Assembly: GCA_016742095.1 (NCBI GenBank)
Contig: JACVCJ010000004.1
Coordinates: 1 to 64,000, forward strand
From: Bacteroidia bacterium
Lineage (GTDB): Bacteria > Bacteroidota > Bacteroidia > CAIKAF01
Direction: 5' to 3'
Length of the DNA: 64,000 bases
Part shown: positions 24,049 to 33,190 of the stretch, in pieces
How positions within the stretch are numbered: the stretch's first letter is position 1
How the letters are laid out: each line of letters begins with the position of its first letter
The notes under the pieces: generated by a model
Databases searched by the model: none
What the model was told of the DNA's origin: nothing
Seen by the model: only the letters and a program-made list of their open reading frames with translations
Program-made: the position numbers and the translations under genes

Positions 24049-25266
24049 TTAGCCGATGGCTTTTTCTTTCTCTTTGCTTTCCGCATAGGCCACCAGTCCG
24101 TAGCGCAGGCATTCCACGGCGGCCTGCAGATCGTCCTTGTTCAGCACGTAGGCAATACGCACCTGGTTGAGGCCGATGCCCGGGGTGGAGTAGAAGCCGG
24201 CGGCGGGGGCCATCATAACGGTGGCGCCGCTGTGGGAGAATTCGCTCAGCATCCAGATGCAGAACTCCTCGGCATTTTCTACCGGCAGCTGTACCATGGC
24301 ATAAAAGGCTCCGCCCGGGTTCGGACAGATCACGCCCGGGATGCTGTTGAGCGCTTCTACGGCAAAATTGCGGCGGGCGGTGTATTCTTCCACTACGTTG
24401 TCGAAGTACGACTGAGGCGCTTTCAGGGCGGCCTCACTCACGATCTGGCCCAGGGAGGGCGGACTCAGACGCGCCTGTGCAAATTTCAGTATGGTATTGT
24501 AAACTTCTTTGTTCTTAGTGGCAAAACAGCCGATACGTACGCCGCAGAGGCTGTAACGCTTGGATACGCTGTCTACCATAATGGTGTGCTGGGCCATTTC
24601 AGGGAATTCCATCACGGAGATGTGTTTACGTCCGTCGTAACAGAACTCGCGGTATACCTCGTCGGAAAACAGCCACAGATCGTGCTCGCGCACGAGCTTG
24701 CTCAGGGTTTCCAGTTCTTCACGCGTGTACAGGTAACCCGTAGGATTGCCCGGGTTGCAGATGAGTATGGCGCGGGTGCGGGGCGTGATGCGTTTTTCGA
24801 ACTCGGCGATCGGCGGCAGGGCAAAACCTGTTTCGATGCTGCTGGGCACGGGTACGATGTTCGCTCCGGCACTCATGGCAAAAGCGATGTAATTGGCGTA
24901 GAACGGCTCGGGCACGATGATCTCGTCGCCCGGTTCCAGGCAGGCCATAAAGCCGAACATAAGCGCTTCGGAACCGCCGGTGGTCACAATGATCTCGTTT
25001 TTGCTCACCGGGATGTTCAGCGCATTGTAGGCGGCGGCCAGACCGGCGCGGTAACTTTCGAAACCGGCGGAATGACTGTATTCTACCAGGGGCTGGTCAA
25101 AATTATGCAGGGCTTCCAGGGCTTCTTTCGGACTTTCGATATCGGGCTGACCGATATTCAGGTGGTATACATGTACCCCTCTCTGCTTGGCTGCTTCGGC
25201 ATAGGGAACCAGTTTACGGATGGGAGAGGCCGGCATGTTCTGCCCTTTTTTGGATATTGACGGCAT
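24049..25266 (-). CDS. PLP-dependent aminotransferase, class I (aspartate aminotransferase-like)
   Basis: The 405-residue protein has the fold-type I signs: NIGQPDIESP near the start, TTGGSEALMFGF for phosphate binding, NPGNPTGYLYT, DEVYREFCYDG, and the PLP lysine in SVSKRYSLCGVRIG (S-x2-K-x5-G-x-R-x-G). The C-terminal end has GLNQVRIAYVLN with the substrate-binding Arg. It is cytoplasmic; likely substrates are aspartate or aromatic amino acids, which cannot be separated from sequence alone. It stands alone; the terminator at 24004 serves its end. Confidence 0.93.
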   Translation of the reverse strand: MPSISKKGQNMPASPIRKLVPYAEAAKQRGVHVYHLNIGQPDIESPKEALEALHNFDQPLVEYSHSAGFESYRAGLAAAYNALNIPVSKNEIIVTTGGSEALMFGFMACLEPGDEIIVPEPFYANYIAFAMSAGANIVPVPSSIETGFALPPIAEFEKRITPRTRAILICNPGNPTGYLYTREELETLSKLVREHDLWLFSDEVYREFCYDGRKHISVMEFPEMAQHTIMVDSVSKRYSLCGVRIGCFATKNKEVYNTILKFAQARLSPPSLGQIVSEAALKAPQSYFDNVVEEYTARRNFAVEALNSIPGVICPNPGGAFYAMVQLPVENAEEFCIWMLSEFSHSGATVMMAPAAGFYSTPGIGLNQVRIAYVLNKDDLQAAVECLRYGLVAYAESKEKEKAIG

Positions 25267-25370
25267 AGATCAGAAGTTGTTTCTACGGGCAAATGTACGT
25301 TAAAGCCTGCAAAAACAAAAACCGCAACGCTATTGCGCCACGGTCCTGGTACTGAACATAAGAAAGTATA

Positions 25371-25835
25371 TCAGTGTGCTACAGGCACGCTGCCGCCGGC
25401 CGGCTGTGCGGGGCTGATGCCATTACTGCCCGGAGCGGCTTCTTTTACATTTCCCTTTACCTGTATAATGTGCGAATTACTGCCTTCGGGTTCGTTAGTA
25501 CGCAGTTCTACCGTACGGGCAATGGGACCGGAACGGTTGGTATTGTACTTGATCTTGATCACCCCTTCCTGGCCGGGCATAATGGGTTCTTTGGGATATT
25601 CGGGAATGGTACACCCGCAGGAGCCTTTGGCGTGGGTGATGGTCAGCGGCTGCTTGCCGTCGTTCCTGAATTTCCAGCTGCGTTCTCCGTTACCGGCATA
25701 TTCTACCTCGCCGTAATCCACCACATCGGTGGTATAGCTGAGTTTGGGCCCCAGTGTGGTCTGGGCGTCTGCGCTGCGGAGCGTACCGAATGTACCTGCA
25801 GCGATAAAACCTAAGAGAAGTGCGATCTTTCTCAT
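25371..25835 (-). CDS. DUF1573 periplasmic protein, copy 1
   Basis: The 154-residue protein has a signal peptide (1-25) and one DUF1573 Ig-like domain: FGEVEY-type DYGEVEYAGNGER, FRNDGKQPLTITHAKGSCGCTIPEYPKEPI, IKIKYNTNRSGP and a TVELRTNEPEGS strand. The CGC pair in GSCGCT is characteristic. Function unknown; the family is abundant and secreted in Bacteroidota. The paralogue at 26004-26459 follows the same plan (about 65-70% identical in the core by eye), so this is a tandem duplication. Each has its own promoter-like box. Confidence 0.9.
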   Translation of the reverse strand: MRKIALLLGFIAAGTFGTLRSADAQTTLGPKLSYTTDVVDYGEVEYAGNGERSWKFRNDGKQPLTITHAKGSCGCTIPEYPKEPIMPGQEGVIKIKYNTNRSGPIARTVELRTNEPEGSNSHIIQVKGNVKEAAPGSNGISPAQPAGGSVPVAH

Positions 25836-25869
25836 ACGAACTGATTTTTTGTGCGTTAATATATATACT

Positions 25870-25877
25870 CAAATATA
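25870..25877 (-). promoter_or_regulatory. TATATTTG -7 element for DUF1573 copy 1
   Basis: Read on the minus strand this is an exact TAnnTTTG, 34 nt before the ATG at 25835. A TTTA at 25897-25894, 16 nt further upstream, could be a weak -33 element. Confidence 0.4.
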
Positions 25878-25949
25878 CGCGATCCCTTTGTGGTAAAGGA
25901 TTTGATAACAGTATATTAACCAGTCGTATGCAGTGGCAGGAAACGTATA

Positions 25950-25980
25950 AAAACTAAAAACCCGCACTTGTGGGTGCGGG
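25950..25980 (-). terminator. Terminator after DUF1573 copy 2
   Basis: CCCGCAC (25961-25967) pairs with GTGCGGG (25974-25980). On the minus strand a T-rich run follows. It separates the two DUF1573 genes, so they are transcribed independently. Confidence 0.8.
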
Positions 25981-26003
25981 CTTTTACTTACTTAAAAATC
26001 CTA

Positions 26004-26459
26004 TTAGTTTCCAACCGGAGCGCCGCCCTGTTCTTTGGCAGGTACGCCGTTGTTCTCAGGAGCAGCTTTTACGTTTCCTTTTACCTGGATAACGTGTGTA
26101 TTACTTCCTTCCGGCTCATTGGTCGTAATGGTTACTGTTTTTGTGATCGGACCGGGACGTTTGGTATCGTATTTAATTTTGATGATACCTTCTTTACCGG
26201 GCATGATCGGTTCTTTTGGATACTCGGGAACGGTACATCCGCAAGAGCCTTTGGCGCTTGTAATGGTGAGCGGCTGCTTACCTTCGTTCTTGAATTTCCA
26301 TGCGCGTTCTCCGTTACCGGCGTATTCTACTTCGCCATAACTCACTACATCGGTAGTGTAGGTAAGTTTAGGACCCAGAACGGCCTGAGCAGAGGCATTC
26401 GTAGTAGCGGCAAATACACCGGCTACCATAAAACCTAAAAGAAGTGCGATTTTTTTCAT
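26004..26459 (-). CDS. DUF1573 periplasmic protein, copy 2
   Basis: The 151-residue protein repeats the layout of copy 1: a signal peptide (1-24), DYGEVEY-like SYGEVEYAGNGER, GKQPLTITSAKGSCGCTVPEYPKEPI, IKIKYDTKRPGP and TTNEPEGSNTHVIQVKGNVK. It ends in a short Ala/Gly/Pro-rich tail. The ATG at 26459 was chosen because the signal peptide starts there; the longer open frame to 26543 would run through the promoter. A well-spaced promoter lies at 26501-26531, and a terminator follows. Confidence 0.92.
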   Translation of the reverse strand: MKKIALLLGFMVAGVFAATTNASAQAVLGPKLTYTTDVVSYGEVEYAGNGERAWKFKNEGKQPLTITSAKGSCGCTVPEYPKEPIMPGKEGIIKIKYDTKRPGPITKTVTITTNEPEGSNTHVIQVKGNVKAAPENNGVPAKEQGGAPVGN

Positions 26460-26500
26460 ACAGTGTTTAAAAATTATTTTTTCTACTTTCGTTTGCTTCA

Positions 26501-26531
26501 CAAATATATAGAATCCCTTTACTACACCAAA
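26501..26531 (-). promoter_or_regulatory. Bacteroidota-type promoter for DUF1573 copy 2
   Basis: On the minus strand TTTG (26531-26528), 19 nt, then TATATTTG (26508-26501). Both elements are exact matches to the consensus TTTG / TAnnTTTG. The ATG is 41 nt downstream. Confidence 0.7.
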
Positions 26532-26562
26532 TTTGCTTAACAAGATATTAACCAGCAGGCTT

Positions 26563-27639
26563 CTATTGCCCGCCGGCCTTCGCTTCCCGCTCTTCGGTCA
26601 TCTCTGCGAACAGACGGGCCAGCTCTTCCAGGCGTTGTTTGCTCTTGTTAAAGATCATCTGGCCCCGGTCCATGCCCTTGCGCAGCAGTTTCTGTTCCTC
26701 TTCGGGCAGGGCGTGTATCTCTTTACATACATCGCTGCAGCAGCTGTCGTAACGGTCGCTGCAGTTCTCACACTGTATAAATAAAAGATGACAGCCCTCG
26801 TTGGCGCAGTTGATGTGTGTATCGCAGGGGGCGCCGCACTGGTGGCATTTGGAGATGATCTCTTCCGTGATGCGTTCGCCCAGGCGTCCGTCAAAAACAA
26901 AGTTCTTGCCCTTGAACTTCAGAGGCAGTCCCTGTTCCCGGGCTTTGTTCACGTAATTGATGATACCGCCTTCGATGTGGTATACATTTTCGAACCCTTT
27001 GTGCAGGAAATACGCGCTGGCTTTTTCGCAGCGGATGCCGCCCGTGCAGTACATAATGATGTTCTTGTCCTTATGTTCCTGCATCATTTCCACGGCCATG
27101 GGCAGTTGCTCCCTAAAGGTGTCCGAAGGGATCTCGATGGCGTTCTCGAAATGGCCTACTTCGTATTCGTAGTGGTTGCGCATATCGATCACGATGGTGT
27201 CCTCCTGTGCGGCCAGGGCATTGTATTCCGCCGCGCCCAGGTATTTGCCGCGTTTCATGATGTCGAACTCCGGGTCTTCGATGCCGTCGGCCACGATCCT
27301 GGCGCGTATCTTTACCTTCAGCACCCAGAAGCTTTTCCCGTCGTCGTCCAGGGCAATGTTCAGGCGCAGGCCCTGCAGGAAGGGAAAGGAATCCAGGAAC
27401 TCCCGCAACGCAGGCACATTGGCTTCCGGGCAGCTGATCTGGGCATTGATGCCCTCGGCCGCTACGTATACGCGGCCCATTACGCCCAGTTTTTCGAAAC
27501 CGGCATAAATGGCATCCCTGAATTGCGGCACATCCTGTATATGTGCGTACTGATAAAATGAAATGGTGGAACGGACCTCTTCGGAACGAAGCATTTCCTC
27601 GCGCAGCTCTTTGGCGCTCCTGGTATTGTATAACGGCAT
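26563..27639 (-). CDS. trhO: tRNA uridine(34) hydroxylase, rhodanese family
   Basis: The 358-residue protein has the TrhO/YceA layout: an N-terminal acylphosphatase-like domain ([30 protein letters not shown]), then a rhodanese domain ([23 protein letters not shown]) with the catalytic Cys in [13 protein letters not shown], and a Cys-rich C-terminal part ([32 protein letters not shown]). TrhO makes 5-hydroxyuridine at position 34 of tRNA with oxygen. It is a cytoplasmic protein. The ATG at 27639 was chosen; the longer frame (27714) lacks homology. It stands downstream of the gene at 27723 on the same strand. Confidence 0.93.
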   Translation of the reverse strand: MPLYNTRSAKELREEMLRSEEVRSTISFYQYAHIQDVPQFRDAIYAGFEKLGVMGRVYVAAEGINAQISCPEANVPALREFLDSFPFLQGLRLNIALDDDGKSFWVLKVKIRARIVADGIEDPEFDIMKRGKYLGAAEYNALAAQEDTIVIDMRNHYEYEVGHFENAIEIPSDTFREQLPMAVEMMQEHKDKNIIMYCTGGIRCEKASAYFLHKGFENVYHIEGGIINYVNKAREQGLPLKFKGKNFVFDGRLGERITEEIISKCHQCGAPCDTHINCANEGCHLLFIQCENCSDRYDSCCSDVCKEIHALPEEEQKLLRKGMDRGQMIFNKSKQRLEELARLFAEMTEEREAKAGGQ

Positions 27640-27722
27640 ATTTTTAAGATTAGAGAGACTTACAAGGTTTCCTAACTTGCTGCAAAAATACGCATTTCTG
27701 AACAATTTTCCCAATTCCCGGC

Positions 27723-28058
27723 TCAGGAGAGCAGGTCGGGCATGTTCGGCAGGTCTTCGATCTTATATTTATTACGGAGTAATACCTTCAGGAATTCGCG
27801 TTTAATGACCCATTCGGCCAGTTCGCTAAAGGTGTCGGCGGTCTTGAGCAGGCGGCGCAGGTCCTGTTCGGGGATATCGATGCGGTACATCCACTGCATA
27901 AAGCCGCCGGAGTCGCGCTGGAATTTCTTTTCGAGCAGTGTCTTTACATATTCCTGCAGGTCGGGGTAGGTCCAGCCTTCCGGGGCGCCGAAATCCCATT
28001 CGGAACCCAGGTCTTTGGCAAGCTGCCGTATGGTTTCTTCCCGGAGAATGTCTGCCAT
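27723..28058 (-). CDS. Small cytoplasmic protein coupled to the T9SS repeat protein
   Basis: A 111-residue helical, charged protein with no signal peptide; conserved-looking features are [18 protein letters not shown] and a C-terminal [18 protein letters not shown]. Its ATG shares an A with the TAA of the large gene upstream (TAATG at 28058-28060), so translation is coupled. I do not know the family. A link with secretion or quality control of the large surface protein is possible but unproven. Confidence 0.75.
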   Translation of the reverse strand: MADILREETIRQLAKDLGSEWDFGAPEGWTYPDLQEYVKTLLEKKFQRDSGGFMQWMYRIDIPEQDLRRLLKTADTFSELAEWVIKREFLKVLLRNKYKIEDLPNMPDLLS

Positions 28059-30724
28059 TAGCGCAGCAGCGTTACACTGCCGTGTTTGGTGTCTTTTTTG
28101 CCGCTGGAAGAAACGGAATAGTCGATCACGACCACATATACGCCCGAAACGGCCTTGGAACCGGCGCTGGTATTTCCGTCCCAGCCTTCGTACACGTCGA
28201 GCGACTCAAATACGAGTTCGCCCCAGCGGTTAAAGATCGACATGCGGAATTCCTTAATGCCGCTGGCCATGACCAGGAAACGGTCGTTCACGTTATCGCC
28301 GTTGGGTGTGAACACGTTCGGCAGGAAAAAATTGAACGGATCCGTTATATTGATGGTCTTATGGGCATCGTCGGTACATCCGTTGGCATCGGTAACCGTA
28401 AGTGTAATGGTATAGGAACCTTCGCCTTCGTAGATATTGGTCGGGTTCAGGTCCGTGGAACCTTTACCGTCGCCGAAATCCCAATCATAGCTTACACCGC
28501 CGGTGGATGTGTTGTTAAATACGATCGTAGCCGGGCTCACCGTTTCGCCGCTGTAGTCAAAGGATGCGTCCGGGCCACCGTATATAATGTTGATGAAAGC
28601 GGTATCGCTTCCGCAACCGTTGCTTGCAATTACGTAATAGTTACCCGCCGCGCTTATCGTGATATCGGTACCCGTACTGCCGTTGCTCCATGCATAGCTG
28701 GTGCCGCCGCTGCCGGTCAGCAGCAGGGTCTGGCCGTTACACAGGGTGGTATTGCCGTGAGGCGTGATCAGGGCCGAAGGTGCATTGTTTTCGGTAACCA
28801 CCACACTGGCTGTGGCAGAACCGCAGCTGTTGGTGGCCGTAGCCGTATAGGTACCCGGAGTGGTAACCGTAAGGGCTGCATTGCCCGAACCGTCGCTCCA
28901 GCTGAAGGTGGTCGTATTGGTGGTAGTGGCGTTCAGCGTAAGGCTGCTGCCAGCGCAATAGCTCTGTGCAATACCGCCCGCGATGGATACTGTTGGGAGC
29001 GGATCGGCCGTAATGGTAGCGGTGGCCGTGGCTGTTCCGCAGCCCGTGGTCGCGGTTGCGGTATAGGTGCCCGCGGCATTTACCGTAATGGGGTTGCCTG
29101 TGGCGCCATTGCTCCAGGTAAGGTTGCCGCTGATGCCCGAAGCCGTAATGGTTGCCGTGGTACCGGGGCAGATACTGGCATTTACCGGGGAAACGGTCAC
29201 AGCCGGGGCCGTACCTGCCGTAATTACCTGTGTGGCCGTAACGGAACCGCAGCTGTTGGTGGCCGTTACGTCGTAGCTGCCCGGTGCATTTACGGTAATG
29301 GAAGGCGTGGTGGGGCCGGTACTCCATACCAGACTGCCGTTCACATTGGAAGTATTCAGTGTGATCGTCTGCCCGGGGCAGATCTGTGTAGCCGTCGGGT
29401 TTATGGTTACGGACGGCGGATTGCTGAGGGTAACCACCGAACTGGCGGTAGCCGTACCGCAGCTGTTGGTAGCCGTAGCCGTATAAGTGCCGGCGGCGTT
29501 CACCGTAATGGAGGTATTGCTGCTGCCGGTGCTCCAGGACAGGGTACCGTTTACATTGCCGGCTGAAATGGTAAGGGTTTGCCCGGCACAGATGCTGCCG
29601 TTGGCCGGGGTTACGGTCACCGAAGGAGCCGTAGAGGCCGTAACGGTCACCGAAGCGGTATAGGTATAACAGGCATCCGTGGCGCCGGCCGTGTAGGTAC
29701 CCGGACCGGTAATGGTGGTGCTGTTGCCGAGCACGCCGTTGCTCCAGGCGGGGCCCAGTGTGTAGGTACCCGGGGTGGCGTTGAGCGTAATGCTCTGGCC
29801 GGGGCAGATGCTCAGCGGTCCGGCAGGGGTTACTGCAAAAGGCTGCTGGGGGGTAAGGGTAATGGTCACTGTATCCTGGATGGTGTTGGGTGCGCCTCCG
29901 CAGCTGGCATTGGCCGAAACGATGAGGTGCAGCGGAAAGGTTTCCCCGGCACCGAGCGTGTAGGACGTATTAAGACTATTGGGCGAAGAAAAGGTGCCGG
30001 TACCGCCGGTCCAGCCGATGAGGGTGGCAGCGCCGCTGATCACGGAACTGAGGTTTACCGTAGCTCCCGGACATACGGAGTTGGTGGGGCCGGTAGCGGT
30101 AATGGTGGTGGGCGAGATAGGCGCCGTACAACCGTTGTTGTAGTAGCTGGCCATACCGTTCTGGGTAAATTTAACCCCGGCCCCGTCGCCACCGAAAAGC
30201 TGGGCGCGGTCGTAGGTAACACTTTCGAAGCAGGCGCCGTAGTTAATATCCAGTGTACGGGTACCTGAGCCCTGGTTGGCAAAGTGCCCCGTAGTGGTTG
30301 TGCTGTTCTGGTAGAGGATGTACATGGTGTCGGTGAGGCCGGCAAAAGAGTTCGATACCGGCGACATCATGTAGGAAGTTACAAGAATTGCCTTTTTGTT
30401 GGCGGGAATAATACCGCCCGTAGGCTGAAGAAGATAACCGCAGGATTGGATCGTAGCATTAAGGGCCGCTGTGGTAGCATTGGTAGTGGCATTCTGAACA
30501 AAGCCGTTGTACGGGTTGTTGGGCCAGCTGATACTCAGCGAGCTGATAGTGATCGGGTTGGGTCCTGTCAGTATCTGTACCATTTCATTCCGGCCTTCCT
30601 CTGACCCGGGGTCACAGGCGTCGACCAGGATGCTTTCCACCTCAAGGCAGTTTGACGTGACCTGAGCCCGGCCTGTTGTTACAAGCAGTCCGAGAAAGAT
30701 GGTGCACAATACCCAAATTCGCAT
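28058..30724 (-). CDS. Secreted repeat protein with PKD domain and T9SS gliding-type C-terminal domain
   Basis: The 888-residue protein has a signal peptide (about 1-20), an N-terminal region like lamin-tail domains (CLEVESILVDACDPGSEEGRNE), then about seven beta repeats of roughly 75 residues, each with an IC[PA]GQ box, a W strand (LSWSTG, LVWSTG, LTWSNG) and TYTATATNSCG. A PKD domain (SYDWDFGDGKGS) follows, and the end carries FLPNVFTPNGDNVNDRF and MSIFNRWGELVFES, the type B sorting domain of the type IX secretion system. It is thus secreted through T9SS to the cell surface, probably as an adhesin. The start at 30724 gives the signal peptide. Confidence 0.92.
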   Translation of the reverse strand: MRIWVLCTIFLGLLVTTGRAQVTSNCLEVESILVDACDPGSEEGRNEMVQILTGPNPITISSLSISWPNNPYNGFVQNATTNATTAALNATIQSCGYLLQPTGGIIPANKKAILVTSYMMSPVSNSFAGLTDTMYILYQNSTTTTGHFANQGSGTRTLDINYGACFESVTYDRAQLFGGDGAGVKFTQNGMASYYNNGCTAPISPTTITATGPTNSVCPGATVNLSSVISGAATLIGWTGGTGTFSSPNSLNTSYTLGAGETFPLHLIVSANASCGGAPNTIQDTVTITLTPQQPFAVTPAGPLSICPGQSITLNATPGTYTLGPAWSNGVLGNSTTITGPGTYTAGATDACYTYTASVTVTASTAPSVTVTPANGSICAGQTLTISAGNVNGTLSWSTGSSNTSITVNAAGTYTATATNSCGTATASSVVTLSNPPSVTINPTATQICPGQTITLNTSNVNGSLVWSTGPTTPSITVNAPGSYDVTATNSCGSVTATQVITAGTAPAVTVSPVNASICPGTTATITASGISGNLTWSNGATGNPITVNAAGTYTATATTGCGTATATATITADPLPTVSIAGGIAQSYCAGSSLTLNATTTNTTTFSWSDGSGNAALTVTTPGTYTATATNSCGSATASVVVTENNAPSALITPHGNTTLCNGQTLLLTGSGGTSYAWSNGSTGTDITISAAGNYYVIASNGCGSDTAFINIIYGGPDASFDYSGETVSPATIVFNNTSTGGVSYDWDFGDGKGSTDLNPTNIYEGEGSYTITLTVTDANGCTDDAHKTINITDPFNFFLPNVFTPNGDNVNDRFLVMASGIKEFRMSIFNRWGELVFESLDVYEGWDGNTSAGSKAVSGVYVVVIDYSVSSSGKKDTKHGSVTLLR

Positions 30725-30788
30725 AAAAACTAAAATTTGCCGCAAAGGAACGTATACTTTTGTAAACAAATGTTAATTTAAGATTATT

Positions 30789-32012
30789 TTATGATAAATC
30801 CTTATTTTCAGATCGTTGTATATACGAAAATAGTTTAAGGAGAACCCAGGACAGCAGGAAGAAAAACACGCCTGCAACCACCGCAAAAACCATACTGCCC
30901 ACCAGGTATTCCGTACTGCCCCGTACTAAAAATTCGCCGGGGTGCTCCCGGAAGTAATCCAGGGTTAAGTTTTCATCCTTTGCTCCCGGAATGACCTGTT
31001 TGCCCGTGCGCACGCTTAACCATATGATAACGGGCACCATCGGCGCCACGGAAATGTTGGACGAAAGCAGCACGATGGCCTTGTTCAGTTTCAGGAAATG
31101 GGCCAGGAAGGCCGCTACGATCATCTGCCAGCCCCAGATGGGCACAATGCCCATAAAAACGCCGAATCCTACGGAAAATGCTTTCCGTATCACCGGTTCA
31201 TCCTGGCTGAAGAAGTTTTTTTTTAGGAAGTGTTTTATGTTCTTCCAGCTCAGCGAACGGATGATCACCGCCCAGTGCCCGTACACAACGGCCATGATGA
31301 GCAGGTAGGTGTTCAGTATGCTGATGCGCGTAAAATCCTTGCCCGGCCGGAAGAAGGATACCCGTTCGTTCTCCGGCGGGTAATACACGCCTACCGGAAC
31401 GGAACGCACCGGTATGCCTCGCCAGCAGGCTTTTACCAGCACTTCTACCTCAAATTCGTACTTGGTGGAGAAAAAGTAAATACGGTTCACCCGTTTTACC
31501 GGGTATATGCGGTAGCCGGACTGGGTGTCGGGCAGGCTGTGCAGGGTATCGGCAAAGTACCAGAAATTGGAGAACTTATTGGCAAAAGAGCTCTTTTTGG
31601 CCTGGTTCTGGCCCTCCATAATGCGGGCGCCCACCACCAGGCTGCCGGGTTCTTTCTCCACGGCATCGAGGAATACGGGAATGTCTTTGGCAAAATGCTG
31701 CCCGTCGCTGTCGATGGTAATGGCGTAGGTGTAGCCGTCCTTTTCGGCTTCGGCCAGTCCCAGGCGCAGGGCATACCCCTTGCCGCGGTTGGGTGTGTAT
31801 TGCAGTACTTTTATCCCGGGAACGGAACGGGCAATGTCTGTCGAACCGTCGGTACTGCCGTCGGCCACCACGATAATATGGTTACAGTAGGCCTGTACAT
31901 CGCGTATCACCTGTTCTACGGTGCCGGCGTTGTTGTACACGGGGATCACCACGCATACGCCCAGGCGCGCGGCCTGTTCAGGATACGAAGTATATGTGTC
32001 TGTTTCAGTCAA
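30789..32012 (-). CDS. GT2 glycosyltransferase with C-terminal DUF2062
   Basis: The 407-residue protein has a DPM1-like GT2 domain: VVIPVYNNAGTVE, VVADGSTDGSTDIA, NRGKGYALRLG, and TIDSDGQHFAKDI with the DSD metal site. A C-terminal DUF2062 part (about 270-400) has membrane helices and a GFGVFMGIVPIWGWQM motif. This fusion is found in aryl-polyene and flexirubin clusters, where it is thought to glycosylate or modify the lipid-linked pigment. The start overlaps the dehydratase by 8 nt. The pair is separated from the rest of the operon by the opposite-strand gene at 32513. Confidence 0.9.
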   Translation of the reverse strand: MTETDTYTSYPEQAARLGVCVVIPVYNNAGTVEQVIRDVQAYCNHIIVVADGSTDGSTDIARSVPGIKVLQYTPNRGKGYALRLGLAEAEKDGYTYAITIDSDGQHFAKDIPVFLDAVEKEPGSLVVGARIMEGQNQAKKSSFANKFSNFWYFADTLHSLPDTQSGYRIYPVKRVNRIYFFSTKYEFEVEVLVKACWRGIPVRSVPVGVYYPPENERVSFFRPGKDFTRISILNTYLLIMAVVYGHWAVIIRSLSWKNIKHFLKKNFFSQDEPVIRKAFSVGFGVFMGIVPIWGWQMIVAAFLAHFLKLNKAIVLLSSNISVAPMVPVIIWLSVRTGKQVIPGAKDENLTLDYFREHPGEFLVRGSTEYLVGSMVFAVVAGVFFFLLSWVLLKLFSYIQRSENKDLS

Positions 32013-32358
32013 GACTGAAAACGCTTTTCATTTTCAGGAAGGTGACAGTTCCCGACCGGATCTGTGCATCGGCCTTCAGCATGGCTCCGTCCAGGGTATA
32101 GTGTACCTGAACACTGAACGAATGGTAGATACCGGGTACCACAGGCGCCAGGAATTTAATGGCGGCAGCTTCTTTCAGCACGGCTTTTTTGTGCAGGCAG
32201 CGGCTGATCACGTCGGCCACCAGGCGCATCTGGAGTACGCCGGGAAGTACGGGCTGACCGGGGAAATGCCCGGAAAAAACAGGATCGTCCTCCCGCAGGG
32301 TGAAGGTGGCTGTGATCTGATCGTTTGTGTGTTCGGTGGTTTGAATGGTATAAGGCAT
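32005..32358 (-). CDS. 3-hydroxyacyl-ACP dehydratase (hot-dog, ApeI/FabZ-like)
   Basis: The 117-residue protein has the hot-dog motif VFSGHFPGQPVLPGVLQM with the catalytic His31. The following Glu of FabZ is not seen in the usual place, as in ApeI-type dehydratases of polyene synthesis. It would dehydrate the 3-hydroxyacyl-ACP in each polyene cycle. The ATG at 32358 is used; the frame is open a few codons upstream. It is followed directly by the GT2-DUF2062 gene. No ketoreductase is seen in this window. Confidence 0.85.
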   Translation of the reverse strand: MPYTIQTTEHTNDQITATFTLREDDPVFSGHFPGQPVLPGVLQMRLVADVISRCLHKKAVLKEAAAIKFLAPVVPGIYHSFSVQVHYTLDGAMLKADAQIRSGTVTFLKMKSVFSLD

Positions 32359-32512
32359 CCGCTTAGCTGAATCTGTGTGCAAAATAAACGAAAATCCGGC
32401 TTGCCCTCAAATTAATTCACTATGAAATAAGGCATAGCGGCCGGTTTTTTGCCCGGAAGGAATCCGTTCTCTCAAACATTTCGTTCATTTTTACGTTATA
32501 ATATAAAGGGCA

Positions 32513-33190
32513 ATGATGAGAAAAAGCGTTACATATGCAATGGTTTGCATGGCGGGTATCCTGCTTTTTTCATCCTGCCTGGTAACGCAGGCAAACCTGC
32601 AGTACCGCGAGGCCTGTAAAGACGGCGGTTATGATGTGGTGATCGTGCCGGGCGTACCGTACCAGGACACGGGTTACGGCAGTGTGATGGAAATGCGCAT
32701 CCGCTGGGCCCAGTACCTGTTCAACACGGGTGTGGTACGCAATATCATATTCAGCGGAGGAGCGGTGTACACGCCCTACATCGAAGGCCGCGTAATGTGC
32801 CTCAAGGCCCGTAAACTGGGTCTGCCTGCCGGGCATATTTTCTCGGAAGAACAGGCCGAGCACAGCACCGAAAACCTGTACTACGGCTATAAACTGGCCC
32901 GTAAACTGGGCTTTAAGCGCGTAGCCCTGGCGTCGGACCCCTTCCAGACCTTTCTGCTGAGTGAGGTGAACGAACGTTTCGGGCTGTACGACGTCGGTTT
33001 TTTGCCCATGCCCGTGTCTTTCATGCGTGCCGTGGACAAAACGCATATCGACATAGATCCGGCGCCGGCCCTGGTAAAGGAGTTTAAGGCCCTGCCCGAA
33101 CGGGAATCGGCCAGGGAACGTTTCCGGGGTACCCTGGGGCGCAATGTTCGCCTGCATCAGCGTACCACAGAAAAACAGGAAATGCCTTAA
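32513..33190 (+). CDS. YdcF/ElyC (DUF218) family lipoprotein-like protein
   Basis: The 225-residue protein has a lipoprotein-like start (LLFSSC) and a DUF218 domain: YDVVIVPGVPYQ, then RIRWAQYLFNTG, NIIFSGGAVYTPYIEG, STENLYYGYKLA and a late VALASDPFQTF. The family has unknown enzyme activity; ElyC is involved in envelope integrity. The gene is on the plus strand inside an otherwise leftward gene set, and its stop overlaps the stop of 33187-33759 by 4 nt. It may be an insertion into the cluster or part of its envelope function. Confidence 0.88.
   Translation: MMRKSVTYAMVCMAGILLFSSCLVTQANLQYREACKDGGYDVVIVPGVPYQDTGYGSVMEMRIRWAQYLFNTGVVRNIIFSGGAVYTPYIEGRVMCLKARKLGLPAGHIFSEEQAEHSTENLYYGYKLARKLGFKRVALASDPFQTFLLSEVNERFGLYDVGFLPMPVSFMRAVDKTHIDIDPAPALVKEFKALPERESARERFRGTLGRNVRLHQRTTEKQEMP

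Noticed and set aside
27938-29566. 542-codon plus-strand frame with Gly/Arg/Ala repeats
   Set aside because: Antisense of the T9SS repeat protein; its repeats mirror the real protein repeats.
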